Source of the DNA: Muribaculaceae bacterium
GTDB lineage: Bacteria > Bacteroidota > Bacteroidia > Bacteroidales > Muribaculaceae
Direction: 5' to 3'
Assembly (NCBI GenBank): GCA_029062005.1
Contig: JAIDQZ010000134.1
Coordinates: 1 to 64,000 of the forward strand
DNA length: 64,000 bases
A program made the translations under genes and the position numbers. Shown here piece after piece: positions 36,008 to 45,827 of the stretch (position 1 is its first letter; each line of letters starts with the position of its first letter). Below the pieces are notes generated by a model, which saw only the letters and a program-made list of their open reading frames with translations, was not told the origin of the DNA and made no database searches.

Positions 36008-39000
36008 ATGAAAAATGTAAAAAATGCATTTCATTACATTGCGTTGCTTGCGATAATGTTGGTGACGGGCGCTTTGTCCGCCCATGCCGATATCGTCAAG
36101 GGTAACGTGACTGATGAGTCGGGAGAGCCGCTCATCGGTGCGACTGTAATGGTTGTCGGGGTTCCGGGTGGTACTGCCACAGATATCGACGGCAACTATT
36201 CGATCAATGTACCTGACATCAAGAAAAATGAACTTAAATTCTCTTATGTCGGCATGGACCCACAGGTGGTCAAAGTCAATTCCCGAAAGGAGATCAATGT
36301 GATCCTGAAATCGGGAGACACTTCTCTTGATGAGCTTGTAGTCGTAGGTTACGGTCAGCAGAAGAAGGCTTCTGTGGTCGGTGCGATAGCTCAGACCTCA
36401 GGTGCTACTCTTGCAAAGACCGGTGGTGTGTCGAGTATCGGTGCCGCCCTTACGGGTAACCTCCCCGGCGTGACCACGATGGCTTCATCAGGTATGCCCG
36501 GTGAGGAGGATCCTCAGATCGTGATCCGCGGACAGACTTCATGGAACGGTTCAGATCCTCTTATCCTTGTCGACGGTATCGAGCGTCCGATGAACTCGGT
36601 CGATATCAGCTCTGTCGAGTCTGTATCTGTGCTTAAGGATGCGTCCGCAACCGCTGTCTATGGTGTGAAGGGTGCGAATGGCGTCATCCTCATCACTACC
36701 AAGCGTGGACAGGAGGGTCGTGCCGAGATAGGAGTTTCCGTCAACGCCGCTGTGAAAGTCGTATCAAAACTTCCCGGTGTGGAGGGTTCACCGGAAGCAC
36801 TTTATATGCGCAACCGCATCATCGAGCGTGAGCTCGGTCTTCAGCCTGATTCATGGGTAGACATGACTCCGATGGACATTATAGAAAAGTATAGAAATCC
36901 TGCCAATATAGAGGAATGGGATCGTTATCCCAACGTCGATTGGCAGAAGGAGCTTTTCAAGGATCATGCCATGGCTTACAACCCCAATATTAATGTGCGT
37001 GGCGGTACGAAGTTTGTGAAATATTACGCTGCTCTTGACTATCTGCATGAAGGTGACCTTTATCGTGAATACAATGTAGGTCGCGGTTATAAGGGTGGTT
37101 TTGGCTACAACCGTATAAACTTCCGCTCGAATCTTGACTTTACCATCACTCCTACCACTACATTGAAGGTGAACCTCTCCGGTTCTCACGGTGAGAAGAA
37201 GGCTCCCTGGGGTCTTGGTGGAAACGATTGGCATACCACACAGCTTTGGTCGGCAGCATATAGTTCACCGCCGGATGCATTCCGTCCGATATATTCCGAC
37301 GGCACCTGGGGTTATTATTCTCCCAACCAGCAGGCTGCCCAGAACTCAATGCAGGGTGTCGCTACCGGTGGTATCGGTTATACTACCACCACCCGTATCA
37401 ATACGGACTTCACTCTTGAGCAGGATCTTAAGTTCATCACCCCCGGTCTCCGTGCAAGTGCCATGATTTCCTGGGACAACAACATGCAGGAAGTCAACCG
37501 CGGTATTTGGGAAAACTGGTATAAGCCACAGAGAAAGTGGATAGATCCGGTCACCGGTGAAGTGACATGGGAACAGACTAAGGAGCCTAACGGGTTGGAA
37601 TTCAGCGAGGACCTGAAATGGAGTACCCAGTCAGGTGAAATCAATCAGTATGCTACCAACCGTTATCTATTCTATCAGGCTCAGCTCTTCTACGGACGTC
37701 AGTTCGGTAAGCATGACGTGACGGCGATGGGTGTGTTCAACCGTGCTGAGAATACATTCGGTACAGACTTTACAAGCTTCCGTGAGGACTGGGCTTTCCG
37801 TGCCACTTATAACTTTGACGACCGCTACTTTGCAGAATTCAACGGTGCTTACAACGGTTCTGAGAAGTTCGGACGCGGTTATCGTTTCGATTTCTTCCCC
37901 TCGGGTGCTATCGGATGGCGTATCAGCGAGGAAAAGTTCATGAACTGGAGCCGTGGATGGCTCGACAACCTGAAGGTGCGTTACTCTATAGGTGAGGTGG
38001 GCGATGACAATATCTCTGGCGTTCGTTTCCTATACCTGACTCAATGGGCTGCCGGCGGTAACGCCAACTTCTTCCCCAACGGAGCAAGTCCCTATATATA
38101 TTATAAGGAAAAGTCGCAGGGTAATCCCGATATACATTGGGAAACAGCCATCAAGCAGAATCTCGGTATCGACTTCACTCTTGTAAAGGGTATGTTCAAC
38201 GGTACCATTGAATTGTTCAAGGAGCAGCGTAAGGATATTCTTGTATCAGGAGATGAACGCGCGATTCCGTCATACTTTGGTGGAAAGGCTCCTATGGCAA
38301 ACCTCGGTAAGGTCAACAGTAAGGGCTATGAGCTTGAGCTTCGCTTCAACTATACTTTTGCTAACGACATGCACCTTTGGGCTAACCTCAACATGACTCA
38401 TTCAGAAAATAAGGTTATGGAAAAGGATGACCCCGCTCTCATGGAGGCTTATCGTAAGAGCGCAGGATACATGATCGGTCAGGACCGTATCGTCTACGAT
38501 GCCGGATATGCACAGACCTGGGATGATGTCATCGCTATGACTCCACATAACACCAACGACACACAGAAACTTCCGGGTCAGCCGATCATGGTCGACTATA
38601 ATGGCGACGGTGTGATCGACAGCTCTGACTCCACTCCATACGGTTACAGCTCCATACCGCAGAATACCTACAATGCCACAATAGGTCTCGATTGGAAAGG
38701 CTGGAGCATCTATCTTCAGATGTATGGTGTGACCAACGTGCAGCGTACCGTAGTGTTCGAATCATATCGCAACAACATGAGCACACTCTATGCAGGTGTC
38801 AATTTCTGGTCGCCGGGTGTTGCAGATGCAGATGTAGACCGTCCGCTTCCTGTATGGAACGCCACTCCGAGTTATTACAATGGTTGGGACAACCGTTATA
38901 ATCACTATGACGGATCTTACTTCCGTCTCAAGAATGTGGAAATCGCCTATACCTGGACGAGCGGCTGGATCAAGAAGATCGGTCTGAGCAACCTCAAGGT

Positions 39001-39145
39001 CTATATCAACGGCAACAACCTCCTGCAGTGGAGCCATATGCCAGACGACCGTGAGAGCAACTTCGCTGCCGGCGGCGGCAATGCATCCTTGGGTGCTTAT
39101 CCTACTGTACGTCGTTTCAACCTTGGTATCAAGTTCGACATCTAA
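36008..39145 (+). CDS. xusA: SusC-like TonB-dependent transporter (XusA position)
   Basis: The 1045-aa protein has a signal peptide (ending ALSAHA), a CarboxypepD_reg-like N-terminal domain (IVKGNVTDESGEPLIGATVMV), a TonB-box-like region (LDELVVVGYGQQKKASVVGAIAQ), a plug (GVSSIGAALTGNLPGV, ILVDGIERPMNSVDISSVESVSVLKDASATAVYGVKGANGVI) and a 22-strand barrel ending in FNLGIKFDI. It should import xylan fragments through the outer membrane with its SusD partner encoded 12 bp downstream. The order SusC-SusD-SusC-SusD-xusE-GH10 is the conserved xylan utilisation core described for rumen and gut Bacteroidetes, which is why I use the xus symbols. Confidence 0.94.
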   Translation: MKNVKNAFHYIALLAIMLVTGALSAHADIVKGNVTDESGEPLIGATVMVVGVPGGTATDIDGNYSINVPDIKKNELKFSYVGMDPQVVKVNSRKEINVILKSGDTSLDELVVVGYGQQKKASVVGAIAQTSGATLAKTGGVSSIGAALTGNLPGVTTMASSGMPGEEDPQIVIRGQTSWNGSDPLILVDGIERPMNSVDISSVESVSVLKDASATAVYGVKGANGVILITTKRGQEGRAEIGVSVNAAVKVVSKLPGVEGSPEALYMRNRIIERELGLQPDSWVDMTPMDIIEKYRNPANIEEWDRYPNVDWQKELFKDHAMAYNPNINVRGGTKFVKYYAALDYLHEGDLYREYNVGRGYKGGFGYNRINFRSNLDFTITPTTTLKVNLSGSHGEKKAPWGLGGNDWHTTQLWSAAYSSPPDAFRPIYSDGTWGYYSPNQQAAQNSMQGVATGGIGYTTTTRINTDFTLEQDLKFITPGLRASAMISWDNNMQEVNRGIWENWYKPQRKWIDPVTGEVTWEQTKEPNGLEFSEDLKWSTQSGEINQYATNRYLFYQAQLFYGRQFGKHDVTAMGVFNRAENTFGTDFTSFREDWAFRATYNFDDRYFAEFNGAYNGSEKFGRGYRFDFFPSGAIGWRISEEKFMNWSRGWLDNLKVRYSIGEVGDDNISGVRFLYLTQWAAGGNANFFPNGASPYIYYKEKSQGNPDIHWETAIKQNLGIDFTLVKGMFNGTIELFKEQRKDILVSGDERAIPSYFGGKAPMANLGKVNSKGYELELRFNYTFANDMHLWANLNMTHSENKVMEKDDPALMEAYRKSAGYMIGQDRIVYDAGYAQTWDDVIAMTPHNTNDTQKLPGQPIMVDYNGDGVIDSSDSTPYGYSSIPQNTYNATIGLDWKGWSIYLQMYGVTNVQRTVVFESYRNNMSTLYAGVNFWSPGVADADVDRPLPVWNATPSYYNGWDNRYNHYDGSYFRLKNVEIAYTWTSGWIKKIGLSNLKVYINGNNLLQWSHMPDDRESNFAAGGGNASLGAYPTVRRFNLGIKFDI

Positions 39146-39157
39146 CCTTTCAAAAAA

Positions 39158-41113
39158 ATGAAAAAGATTAAAATTAATATATTAGCAATTCTTGCAGCCC
39201 TGTTGGCATGCGGCTCTTTCACAAGCTGCACCGACTATCTCGACAAGGCGCCCGAGAGCGATATCTCGGAAGACGAGGCTTTCAAGAATTTCAAGAATTT
39301 CCAGGGATTCGTGGAGGAAATGTACTTCTGTCTCCCTAATTTCACTACTTGCTATTGGAACAACTCTTTCAACTGGGGAGAGGATGAATTCACCGGAATC
39401 AACGAGACCTACATGATGTGTGACAAGGTCGATAAAGGTGACTTCTGGGGCTGGCAGGCTGAGCACGACGGCTGGGGTTGCGGTTTCCTGGACATCAACG
39501 GTTTTGATCCGGTTGCTTATTGCGATCTCACAAAAGGCACTCAGGTGACACTCTGGCAGGGAGCATGGTATGCCATCCGCAAGGCAAACCTTGGTCTCGC
39601 CAATCTCGAACGCCTTACCGAGGCGAGCCGTGAGGAGCGCGATATGATCAAGGGTCAGCTTCTTTTCTTCCGTGGTTTCTATCATTTCATGCTCATGCAG
39701 TATTTCGGCGGCCTTCCTTATATCGACGAGGTGCTTGGAAGCAGCGCCCTCAGCAATCCACGTCTGACTTATGCGGAATGCGCTGAAAGGGCAGCGGAAG
39801 ACCTTCGCGCCGCAGCGGATCTTCTTCCGATCAACTGGGATTCAACTCAGCCCGGTGCATATACAAAAGGAAAGAACGATCTCCGTATCAACAAGATCAT
39901 GGCTCTCGGATATCTTGGCAAGAATCTTCTCTGGGCAGGATCTCCGCTTATGACCAACGATCCTAACCTTGCTGCTCATGGCGGTACTCCTCGCCCCTCC
40001 AACGCTTTGGGTTATAACGAGGATTTCTGTAAGCGTGCCGCCGAGGCTTTTGGTGAATTGCTCACTCTCGTGGAGTCAGGTCAGACACAATACAAGCTTG
40101 TGGCGTTCAAGAACTACAAGAGCCTCTTCCTCACTCATCAGCAGGGTGGTCTGATGCCGGGATCCACCGAGGCTATCTATCGTAATCCTTGCAGCGACTG
40201 GAACCGTTCAAACTGGGGTCAGACTTCCGACTATTGCTCCAAGAAGATCAATAAATCAAATATCTGCTATCATCCTACTGCCAACTACGTGAATTATTAT
40301 GGTATGGCAAACGGTCTTCCTCTTGATGATCCTGACTCAGGCTTCGATCCGACGCATCCGTGGAAAGGTCGTGATCCGCGATTCTACCATGACATACGTT
40401 TCGACGGCTGCGACCTCGTGCCTTGCGGCGATGAGGATGCCAAGCCGGTGAGATATGCTCCTCTATATACCGACGGTGCATTGCGTAGCCCGACAGAGGG
40501 TAGCCGTTCAGGATATCTCAATTATAAGTTCATACTTGAGACGTTCAACCAGTGGGATAAAATGGGAGGTCAGGACAACTATGGTGCCAACAACCATATG
40601 CTGATTCCTTACATGCGTTTGGCTGACGTATACCTGATGTATGCTGAGGCTGCCTGCAACGCTAAGGGCTCGGCTTCCGGTAAATCCGACAATTGCTCGC
40701 TCACAGCTGAGGATGCTATCAATGTCATCCGCGACCGTGCAGGAGTTTCCCCGGTCAACAGGAAGTTCACCGGTTCCCTTGACAAGTTCATGAGCGAGGT
40801 TCGTCGTGAACGTGCAGTGGAGCTTGCATTCGAGTCTCACCGTTTCACCGATCTACGCCGCTGGATGCTCATTGACAAGTATCCTTATAATATCAAGACT
40901 TCCCAGGAATTCACACGTGCAGGTAGCACTTCCGGAATCGACAAGGATTCTTCTGTAGGTATCAATAAGAACGATCCCACTCAGAATGAGGTGTTGGGAT
41001 GGTCGGAGAAAGTGGTTGTCGAGCGCAACCTCAGCTCGAAGCACTACTGGCTCCCTCTGAAGGTCAAAGACGTATCGATGTATCCTGAATTCTATCAGAA
41101 TCCCGGCTGGTGA
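39158..41113 (+). CDS. xusB: SusD-like outer-membrane glycan-binding lipoprotein (XusB position)
   Basis: The 651-aa protein has a lipobox ending SCTDYLDKAPESD (Cys24) and the SusD/RagB fold: TPR-type helices (ANLGLANLERL, IKGQLLFFRGFYHFMLMQYFGGLPYID) and the C-terminal signature YMRLADVYLMYAEAACNAKG, INVIRDRAGV, VRRERAVELAFESHRFTDLRRW. It forms the lid of the XusA transporter and binds xylan at the surface. It is placed 12 bp after xusA and 27 bp before the second SusC gene. It is somewhat longer than the usual 500-600 aa of SusD proteins. Confidence 0.94.
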   Translation: MKKIKINILAILAALLACGSFTSCTDYLDKAPESDISEDEAFKNFKNFQGFVEEMYFCLPNFTTCYWNNSFNWGEDEFTGINETYMMCDKVDKGDFWGWQAEHDGWGCGFLDINGFDPVAYCDLTKGTQVTLWQGAWYAIRKANLGLANLERLTEASREERDMIKGQLLFFRGFYHFMLMQYFGGLPYIDEVLGSSALSNPRLTYAECAERAAEDLRAAADLLPINWDSTQPGAYTKGKNDLRINKIMALGYLGKNLLWAGSPLMTNDPNLAAHGGTPRPSNALGYNEDFCKRAAEAFGELLTLVESGQTQYKLVAFKNYKSLFLTHQQGGLMPGSTEAIYRNPCSDWNRSNWGQTSDYCSKKINKSNICYHPTANYVNYYGMANGLPLDDPDSGFDPTHPWKGRDPRFYHDIRFDGCDLVPCGDEDAKPVRYAPLYTDGALRSPTEGSRSGYLNYKFILETFNQWDKMGGQDNYGANNHMLIPYMRLADVYLMYAEAACNAKGSASGKSDNCSLTAEDAINVIRDRAGVSPVNRKFTGSLDKFMSEVRRERAVELAFESHRFTDLRRWMLIDKYPYNIKTSQEFTRAGSTSGIDKDSSVGINKNDPTQNEVLGWSEKVVVERNLSSKHYWLPLKVKDVSMYPEFYQNPGW

Positions 41114-41140
41114 TAATAACCCCATAATTACATTTCTATA

Positions 41141-44008
41141 ATGAAACATCTAAATAACATCATATATCCATTTGCAGCTGCTGTGCTCATGACTGCACCC
41201 GGAGCATTCGCACAGGATGCCGAGGATCACGTGATTCCGGCTGACTCCCTGCCACAGGGAATTCAGCTTGCCTTCCGCACTGCCGACGGCGGTGATATCC
41301 TCGGCGGCGTTTCGGCTGTGAATGTGGCTGAACTCGATAAGAAAAGCTTCACCGACTATAGCCTTTCCAACATGTCGGCGCTTACCACAGGCTACAACGG
41401 CCAGCTTTGGGGTATGGGCGATGCTCTGGTGCTTGTAGACGGTGTACCCCGTGATGCAAACAATATTCTTCCGCAGGAGATCGAAAGCATATCATTCCTT
41501 AAAGGTGCCCAGGCTGTTGTGCTATACGGCTCGACTGCTGCAAAGGGTGTGATCCTGATCACCACCAAGAGAGGAAATACCAACGGTCTTCAGATCTCTG
41601 TGCGTGGCAACGCAAGCATGTACGTGCCCAAGAGATATCAGAAATATCTCGGGGCTGCCGAGTACATGACCCTCTTCAACGAGGCTCGTGCCAATGACGG
41701 GCTTGATCCGTCGTTCTCCGACATGGATATCTACAACTACGGTTCTCACAATAATCTTTCACGCTATCCCGACATCAACTTCTTCTCCGACGACTACCTT
41801 AAGAAGAACTGGATGAAATATGAGGGACAGGCTGAATTCAAAGGGGGCGCCAAGTTTGCTCAGTTCTATTGCCTTGTCGACGTATATCATGTAGGAGACG
41901 TGATCAACTTCGGTGAAGGCAAGCACAACGGTCAGACCCGTCTTAGCCTTCGTGGCAATATCGACCTCCGTCTCAATGACTGGGTTACAGGCTGGGTCAA
42001 TACGAGCGCGACTTTCTATGACAACCGCTACGACCGTGCCAATTACTGGAACAGCGCTTCCACCATGCGTCCTGCTGTTCAGGGTAATTCACCGTTCGTG
42101 CCGTTTATTCCTATCGATGCTGTAGAACCCGACGATGAGGAAAGCTGGGCTCTTATCAACAACAGCAACTATCTTATCGACGGCAAGTATCTTCTCGGTG
42201 GCACTCAGCAGTATCAGACCAACGCATTCGCTGCCATGTATGCTGCCGGATACACAAAGTCCACCACCCGTCAGCTTCAGTTTGATGCCGGCATCCGTGT
42301 CGATTTCCGTAAGGCAGTGCCCGGTCTTTCATTTACGGCGCACGGTGCAGTAGACTACAACACACAGTACAGCACTTCGCTTACCCCGGATTATGCTGTC
42401 TATGAAGCTACATGGGCAAACTACGGAGGCAGGGATGTCATCACATCACTGAAGAAATATAATGATGACTTCACAAGCGGCAATATGGGTCTGTCAGGCT
42501 CTTCCGAGCGTCAGACTATGCTTTTCTCCGGTCAGTTTGACTATAAGCGCACATTCAATGACGTGCACACTGTAGATGCGACTCTGGTGGCTCACGCATA
42601 TAAGAGGACTGTTTCAGGTCAGTATCACAGAAACACCAACGCTACATTCGCGCTTCGTGCTGCCTATGACTATGCCAACCGCTATTATGCTGAGTTCAAC
42701 GGTGCAGTCAACCATTCAGTACGTTTCAAACCGGGACACCGCAACGGTTTCTCTCCGGTGGGAAGTATCGGATGGAGAATCAAGAACGAGGAGTTCCTGA
42801 AAGATAATGACGTGATCAGTGATCTCCGTGTAAATGCCACTTACGGTGTACTCCTTCAGGATATCGATGTGCTGAAGAATGAGGATCCGAATCAGTTTGA
42901 CAGCTCGTTCTATCTCTGGGACGGACGTTTCTCAGCCAACGGAGCATGGTGGGGCTGGAACGACGGTCACAACAGCATCACGACCTTCATCAGCACGCAG
43001 GGTGAGAATCCGGATCTGACTTTCGTTAAGCGCAAGGAGTTCAACGTGGGTCTTGACATGGGATTCCTGAATAATATGATTCGCCTTTCCGGTGCATACT
43101 ATCGCACAAACGTTTCCGGTCTTCCCGTTCAGGCTACGACAATATTCCCGAGCTATATGCTCGGTGGCTGGAGCTCCGAAGGCAACAGCAATTCATTCAT
43201 CCCTTATGTCAACTACAATGCATACAGGGTGGAAGGTTTTGAACTTGGTGTCAACTTCAATAAGAACTTCGGTGACTTCAAGGTCGGTTTCGGTGCCAAC
43301 GTGATGTATAACGACATCGTCAACACCCAGATATTCGAGAATTACGAATACGAATGGCAGAAGACAGAAGGCGCTCACCGCGATGCAATGCGCGGCTACA
43401 AGTGTCTCGGTTTCTTCCAGAGTGAGGAGGAGATCGCGGAGAGTGCTCTTATCAACAGCAATACCAAGCCCGGCGATCTTAAATATAAGGATATGAACGA
43501 TGACGGTATCATCGATTCAAAAGATATGGTGGAGATCGGACGCTGGAATCAGCCGTGGAATTATGGTCTGAACCTTACTCTCGGATATAAGGGATTCACT
43601 CTCTTTGTTACCGCTACAGGTGCAGCAGGCGGCACAGGCATTAAGACTAATGATGCCGCCTGGGTATTCGGCGATCGCAAATATACCGAAATCGTGCGTG
43701 GTCGCTGGACTCCCGAGACTGCATCTACCGCTACATATCCGCGTCTTACAACCCAGGGTGGGGAACTCAACTTCGTTTATTCCGATTTCTGGACCTACGA
43801 TGCAAGCTCTTTCGGTATTGACCAGATCCAGCTTACATATGACTTCCCTGCAAAATGGTTTGCCGGCAAGTTTGTAAAGGGTCTTCAGGCTTATGTCAAC
43901 GGCAACAGTATCTGGTGGACCGGCAAGGAGAAAGCATACCGCGAGACTAATATCGGTTCAGGTCCGCAGACCCGTAATTTCAACTTTGGTGTCAAAGTAA
44001 ACTTCTAA
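41141..44008 (+). CDS. xusC: SusC-like TonB-dependent transporter lacking the N-terminal regulatory domain (XusC position)
   Basis: The 955-aa protein has a signal peptide (ending GAFAQDAED) and then goes almost directly to a shortened plug (VAELDKKSFTDYSLSNMSAL, ALVLVDGVPRDANNILPQEIESISFLKGAQAVVLYG, GVILITTKRGN) and the barrel. The CarboxypepD_reg-like domain and the GYG-type TonB-box stretch seen in xusA are absent. The C-terminus is normal (FNFGVKVNF). The second SusC of the xus core may therefore act as a partner to xusA or interact differently with TonB. It is 14 bp upstream of its own SusD gene. Confidence 0.92.
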   Translation: MKHLNNIIYPFAAAVLMTAPGAFAQDAEDHVIPADSLPQGIQLAFRTADGGDILGGVSAVNVAELDKKSFTDYSLSNMSALTTGYNGQLWGMGDALVLVDGVPRDANNILPQEIESISFLKGAQAVVLYGSTAAKGVILITTKRGNTNGLQISVRGNASMYVPKRYQKYLGAAEYMTLFNEARANDGLDPSFSDMDIYNYGSHNNLSRYPDINFFSDDYLKKNWMKYEGQAEFKGGAKFAQFYCLVDVYHVGDVINFGEGKHNGQTRLSLRGNIDLRLNDWVTGWVNTSATFYDNRYDRANYWNSASTMRPAVQGNSPFVPFIPIDAVEPDDEESWALINNSNYLIDGKYLLGGTQQYQTNAFAAMYAAGYTKSTTRQLQFDAGIRVDFRKAVPGLSFTAHGAVDYNTQYSTSLTPDYAVYEATWANYGGRDVITSLKKYNDDFTSGNMGLSGSSERQTMLFSGQFDYKRTFNDVHTVDATLVAHAYKRTVSGQYHRNTNATFALRAAYDYANRYYAEFNGAVNHSVRFKPGHRNGFSPVGSIGWRIKNEEFLKDNDVISDLRVNATYGVLLQDIDVLKNEDPNQFDSSFYLWDGRFSANGAWWGWNDGHNSITTFISTQGENPDLTFVKRKEFNVGLDMGFLNNMIRLSGAYYRTNVSGLPVQATTIFPSYMLGGWSSEGNSNSFIPYVNYNAYRVEGFELGVNFNKNFGDFKVGFGANVMYNDIVNTQIFENYEYEWQKTEGAHRDAMRGYKCLGFFQSEEEIAESALINSNTKPGDLKYKDMNDDGIIDSKDMVEIGRWNQPWNYGLNLTLGYKGFTLFVTATGAAGGTGIKTNDAAWVFGDRKYTEIVRGRWTPETASTATYPRLTTQGGELNFVYSDFWTYDASSFGIDQIQLTYDFPAKWFAGKFVKGLQAYVNGNSIWWTGKEKAYRETNIGSGPQTRNFNFGVKVNF

Positions 44009-44022
44009 ACTAATTCTACAAC

Positions 44023-45804
44023 ATGAACAATATATTTAAAGCTGGAGTATTTTCATTGATCGCCTGCGCTTTTGTCGCTTGCGACGATGTGTTCGAGCCG
44101 CTTCCCGAAAACAATCTTCCGATTGATTTTATGGTGCAGAATTCAACATATGCTGAAAATACCCTGGGTAATGTTTACGCCTACATGCCGGCATTCGATG
44201 TCAACAACCTGAGCGAGGTTGCGACTGATGATGCTGTGCACAATCAAGCAGACAACAGCTGGCGAAGGATAGCCTCCGGCTCCTGGACTTCTCAGTTCAA
44301 CCCGACAAACCGCTGGGAAATGGCGCGTATGTGCATCCAGTATTGCAACCTTATCCTCTCTGTAGTCGATGAAGTGGCTTGGGTGAAGGATCCTGTTGCA
44401 AACGTTTGTTTCCGCGATCGTTTCTATGGTGAGGCTCACGCCTTGCGCGGCATCCTTATGTATAATCTCCTGCAGGCACATGCCGGAGTCGATGCTTCCG
44501 GTCAGCTTCTCGGTATTCCTGTGGTGACGGCTTTTGAAGATGGCTCAAGCAACTTCAACGTGCCGCGTGACACATATGCCGATTGCTATCAGGCTATGAT
44601 GGAGGATTTCAATACAGCTTTGGAATATCTTCCCGATGATTTCCATTCATATGATCTTTATACGAATCCCAATGCTCTCGATGAGCTCAAGAAGAGGTAT
44701 CCCGAGATTACGGAAGGTATTGCCAACCGTGTTTTCGGCGAGACATTCGGAGGCAGAATGTGCGGACAGATCGTGAAGGCATTCAAGTCTCGTGCTGCCC
44801 TGATGGCGGCAAGTCCTGCTTTCGCGCAGTCCGGCGTTACCTGGCAGGATGCTGCTGATGCAGCTGCCGATGTCCTGAAAGGAATCAACGGCATTGCCGG
44901 TCTTGATCCCGACGGTCTTACCTGGTATGCCGATCCTAACATGAAGGACCTCAATGCCGGAATCTGTCCTAAGGAGGTGATCTGGCGTACGTCTAAAGGT
45001 GAAAGCAATGATCTGGAGAAGACTTACTTCCCCCCGACGCTTTATGGCAGCGGAAGGGTAAATCCGAGTCATAACCTTGCCATGGCATTTCCTATGGCGA
45101 ACGGATATCCGACTTCCGATCCCAAGTCAGGATATGATGATCAGAACCCATATGACAACCGCGATCCCCGTTTCTATCATTACATCATCCACAATGGAGC
45201 ACTCGAAGGATCCACAAATGCCGTGATCAATACCGCTGCTGATTCTCCTACAAACGACGGTCTTGAGAAGATTGCGACTTCAACCCGTACCGGATACTAT
45301 ATGAAGAAGCATCTTCGTATGGATGTGAATACCGGTGTCGGCGGCAGCGAGACCAAGCAGTTCCATTATACGGCACGTCTGCGCTACACTGAGTTCTTCC
45401 TCAACTATGCCGAGGCGATGAACGAGGCTCAGGGTCCGATGGCTTCGGGCTCTGCCGGATATTCAGCTTATGATGTGGTCAAGGCGCTTCGTCAGCGTGC
45501 AGGTGTAGGAGCCGACAATGGCGACGAATACCTTGAAAGCATAAAGGGCGACAAGGAAAAGATGCGTGAGCTGATCCGCAACGAGCGCCGCCTCGAACTT
45601 TGCTTTGAAGGCTTCCGCTTCTATGACCTGCGCCGCTGGAAAGCGAATCTTAACGAGACAGTTCAGGGTATCCGTATCGAGGGCGGTGTCTATACTCCGT
45701 TTGATGTTGAGACCCGCAACTTCAAGGATTACATGATCTATGGTCCTATTCCTTATTCAGAGACACTGAAATTCAGTAATCTCCAGCAAAATGCCGGATG
45801 GTAA
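44023..45804 (+). CDS. xusD: SusD-like outer-membrane glycan-binding lipoprotein (XusD position)
   Basis: The 593-aa protein has a lipoprotein signal with Cys20 (ACAFVACDDVFEPLPEN) and the SusD fold: helices including ARMCIQYCNLILSVVDEV and RFYGEAHALRGILMYNLLQAHAG, and the C-terminal signature RLRYTEFFLNYAEAMNEAQ, VVKALRQRAGV, IRNERRLELCFEGFRFYDLRRW. It partners the preceding SusC and should bind xylan at the surface. Sequence is clearly different from the XusB position protein, so the two pairs are not a recent duplication. Confidence 0.94.
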   Translation: MNNIFKAGVFSLIACAFVACDDVFEPLPENNLPIDFMVQNSTYAENTLGNVYAYMPAFDVNNLSEVATDDAVHNQADNSWRRIASGSWTSQFNPTNRWEMARMCIQYCNLILSVVDEVAWVKDPVANVCFRDRFYGEAHALRGILMYNLLQAHAGVDASGQLLGIPVVTAFEDGSSNFNVPRDTYADCYQAMMEDFNTALEYLPDDFHSYDLYTNPNALDELKKRYPEITEGIANRVFGETFGGRMCGQIVKAFKSRAALMAASPAFAQSGVTWQDAADAAADVLKGINGIAGLDPDGLTWYADPNMKDLNAGICPKEVIWRTSKGESNDLEKTYFPPTLYGSGRVNPSHNLAMAFPMANGYPTSDPKSGYDDQNPYDNRDPRFYHYIIHNGALEGSTNAVINTAADSPTNDGLEKIATSTRTGYYMKKHLRMDVNTGVGGSETKQFHYTARLRYTEFFLNYAEAMNEAQGPMASGSAGYSAYDVVKALRQRAGVGADNGDEYLESIKGDKEKMRELIRNERRLELCFEGFRFYDLRRWKANLNETVQGIRIEGGVYTPFDVETRNFKDYMIYGPIPYSETLKFSNLQQNAGW

Positions 45805-45827
45805 GTATCCCTCTCTTAACTTAATTC

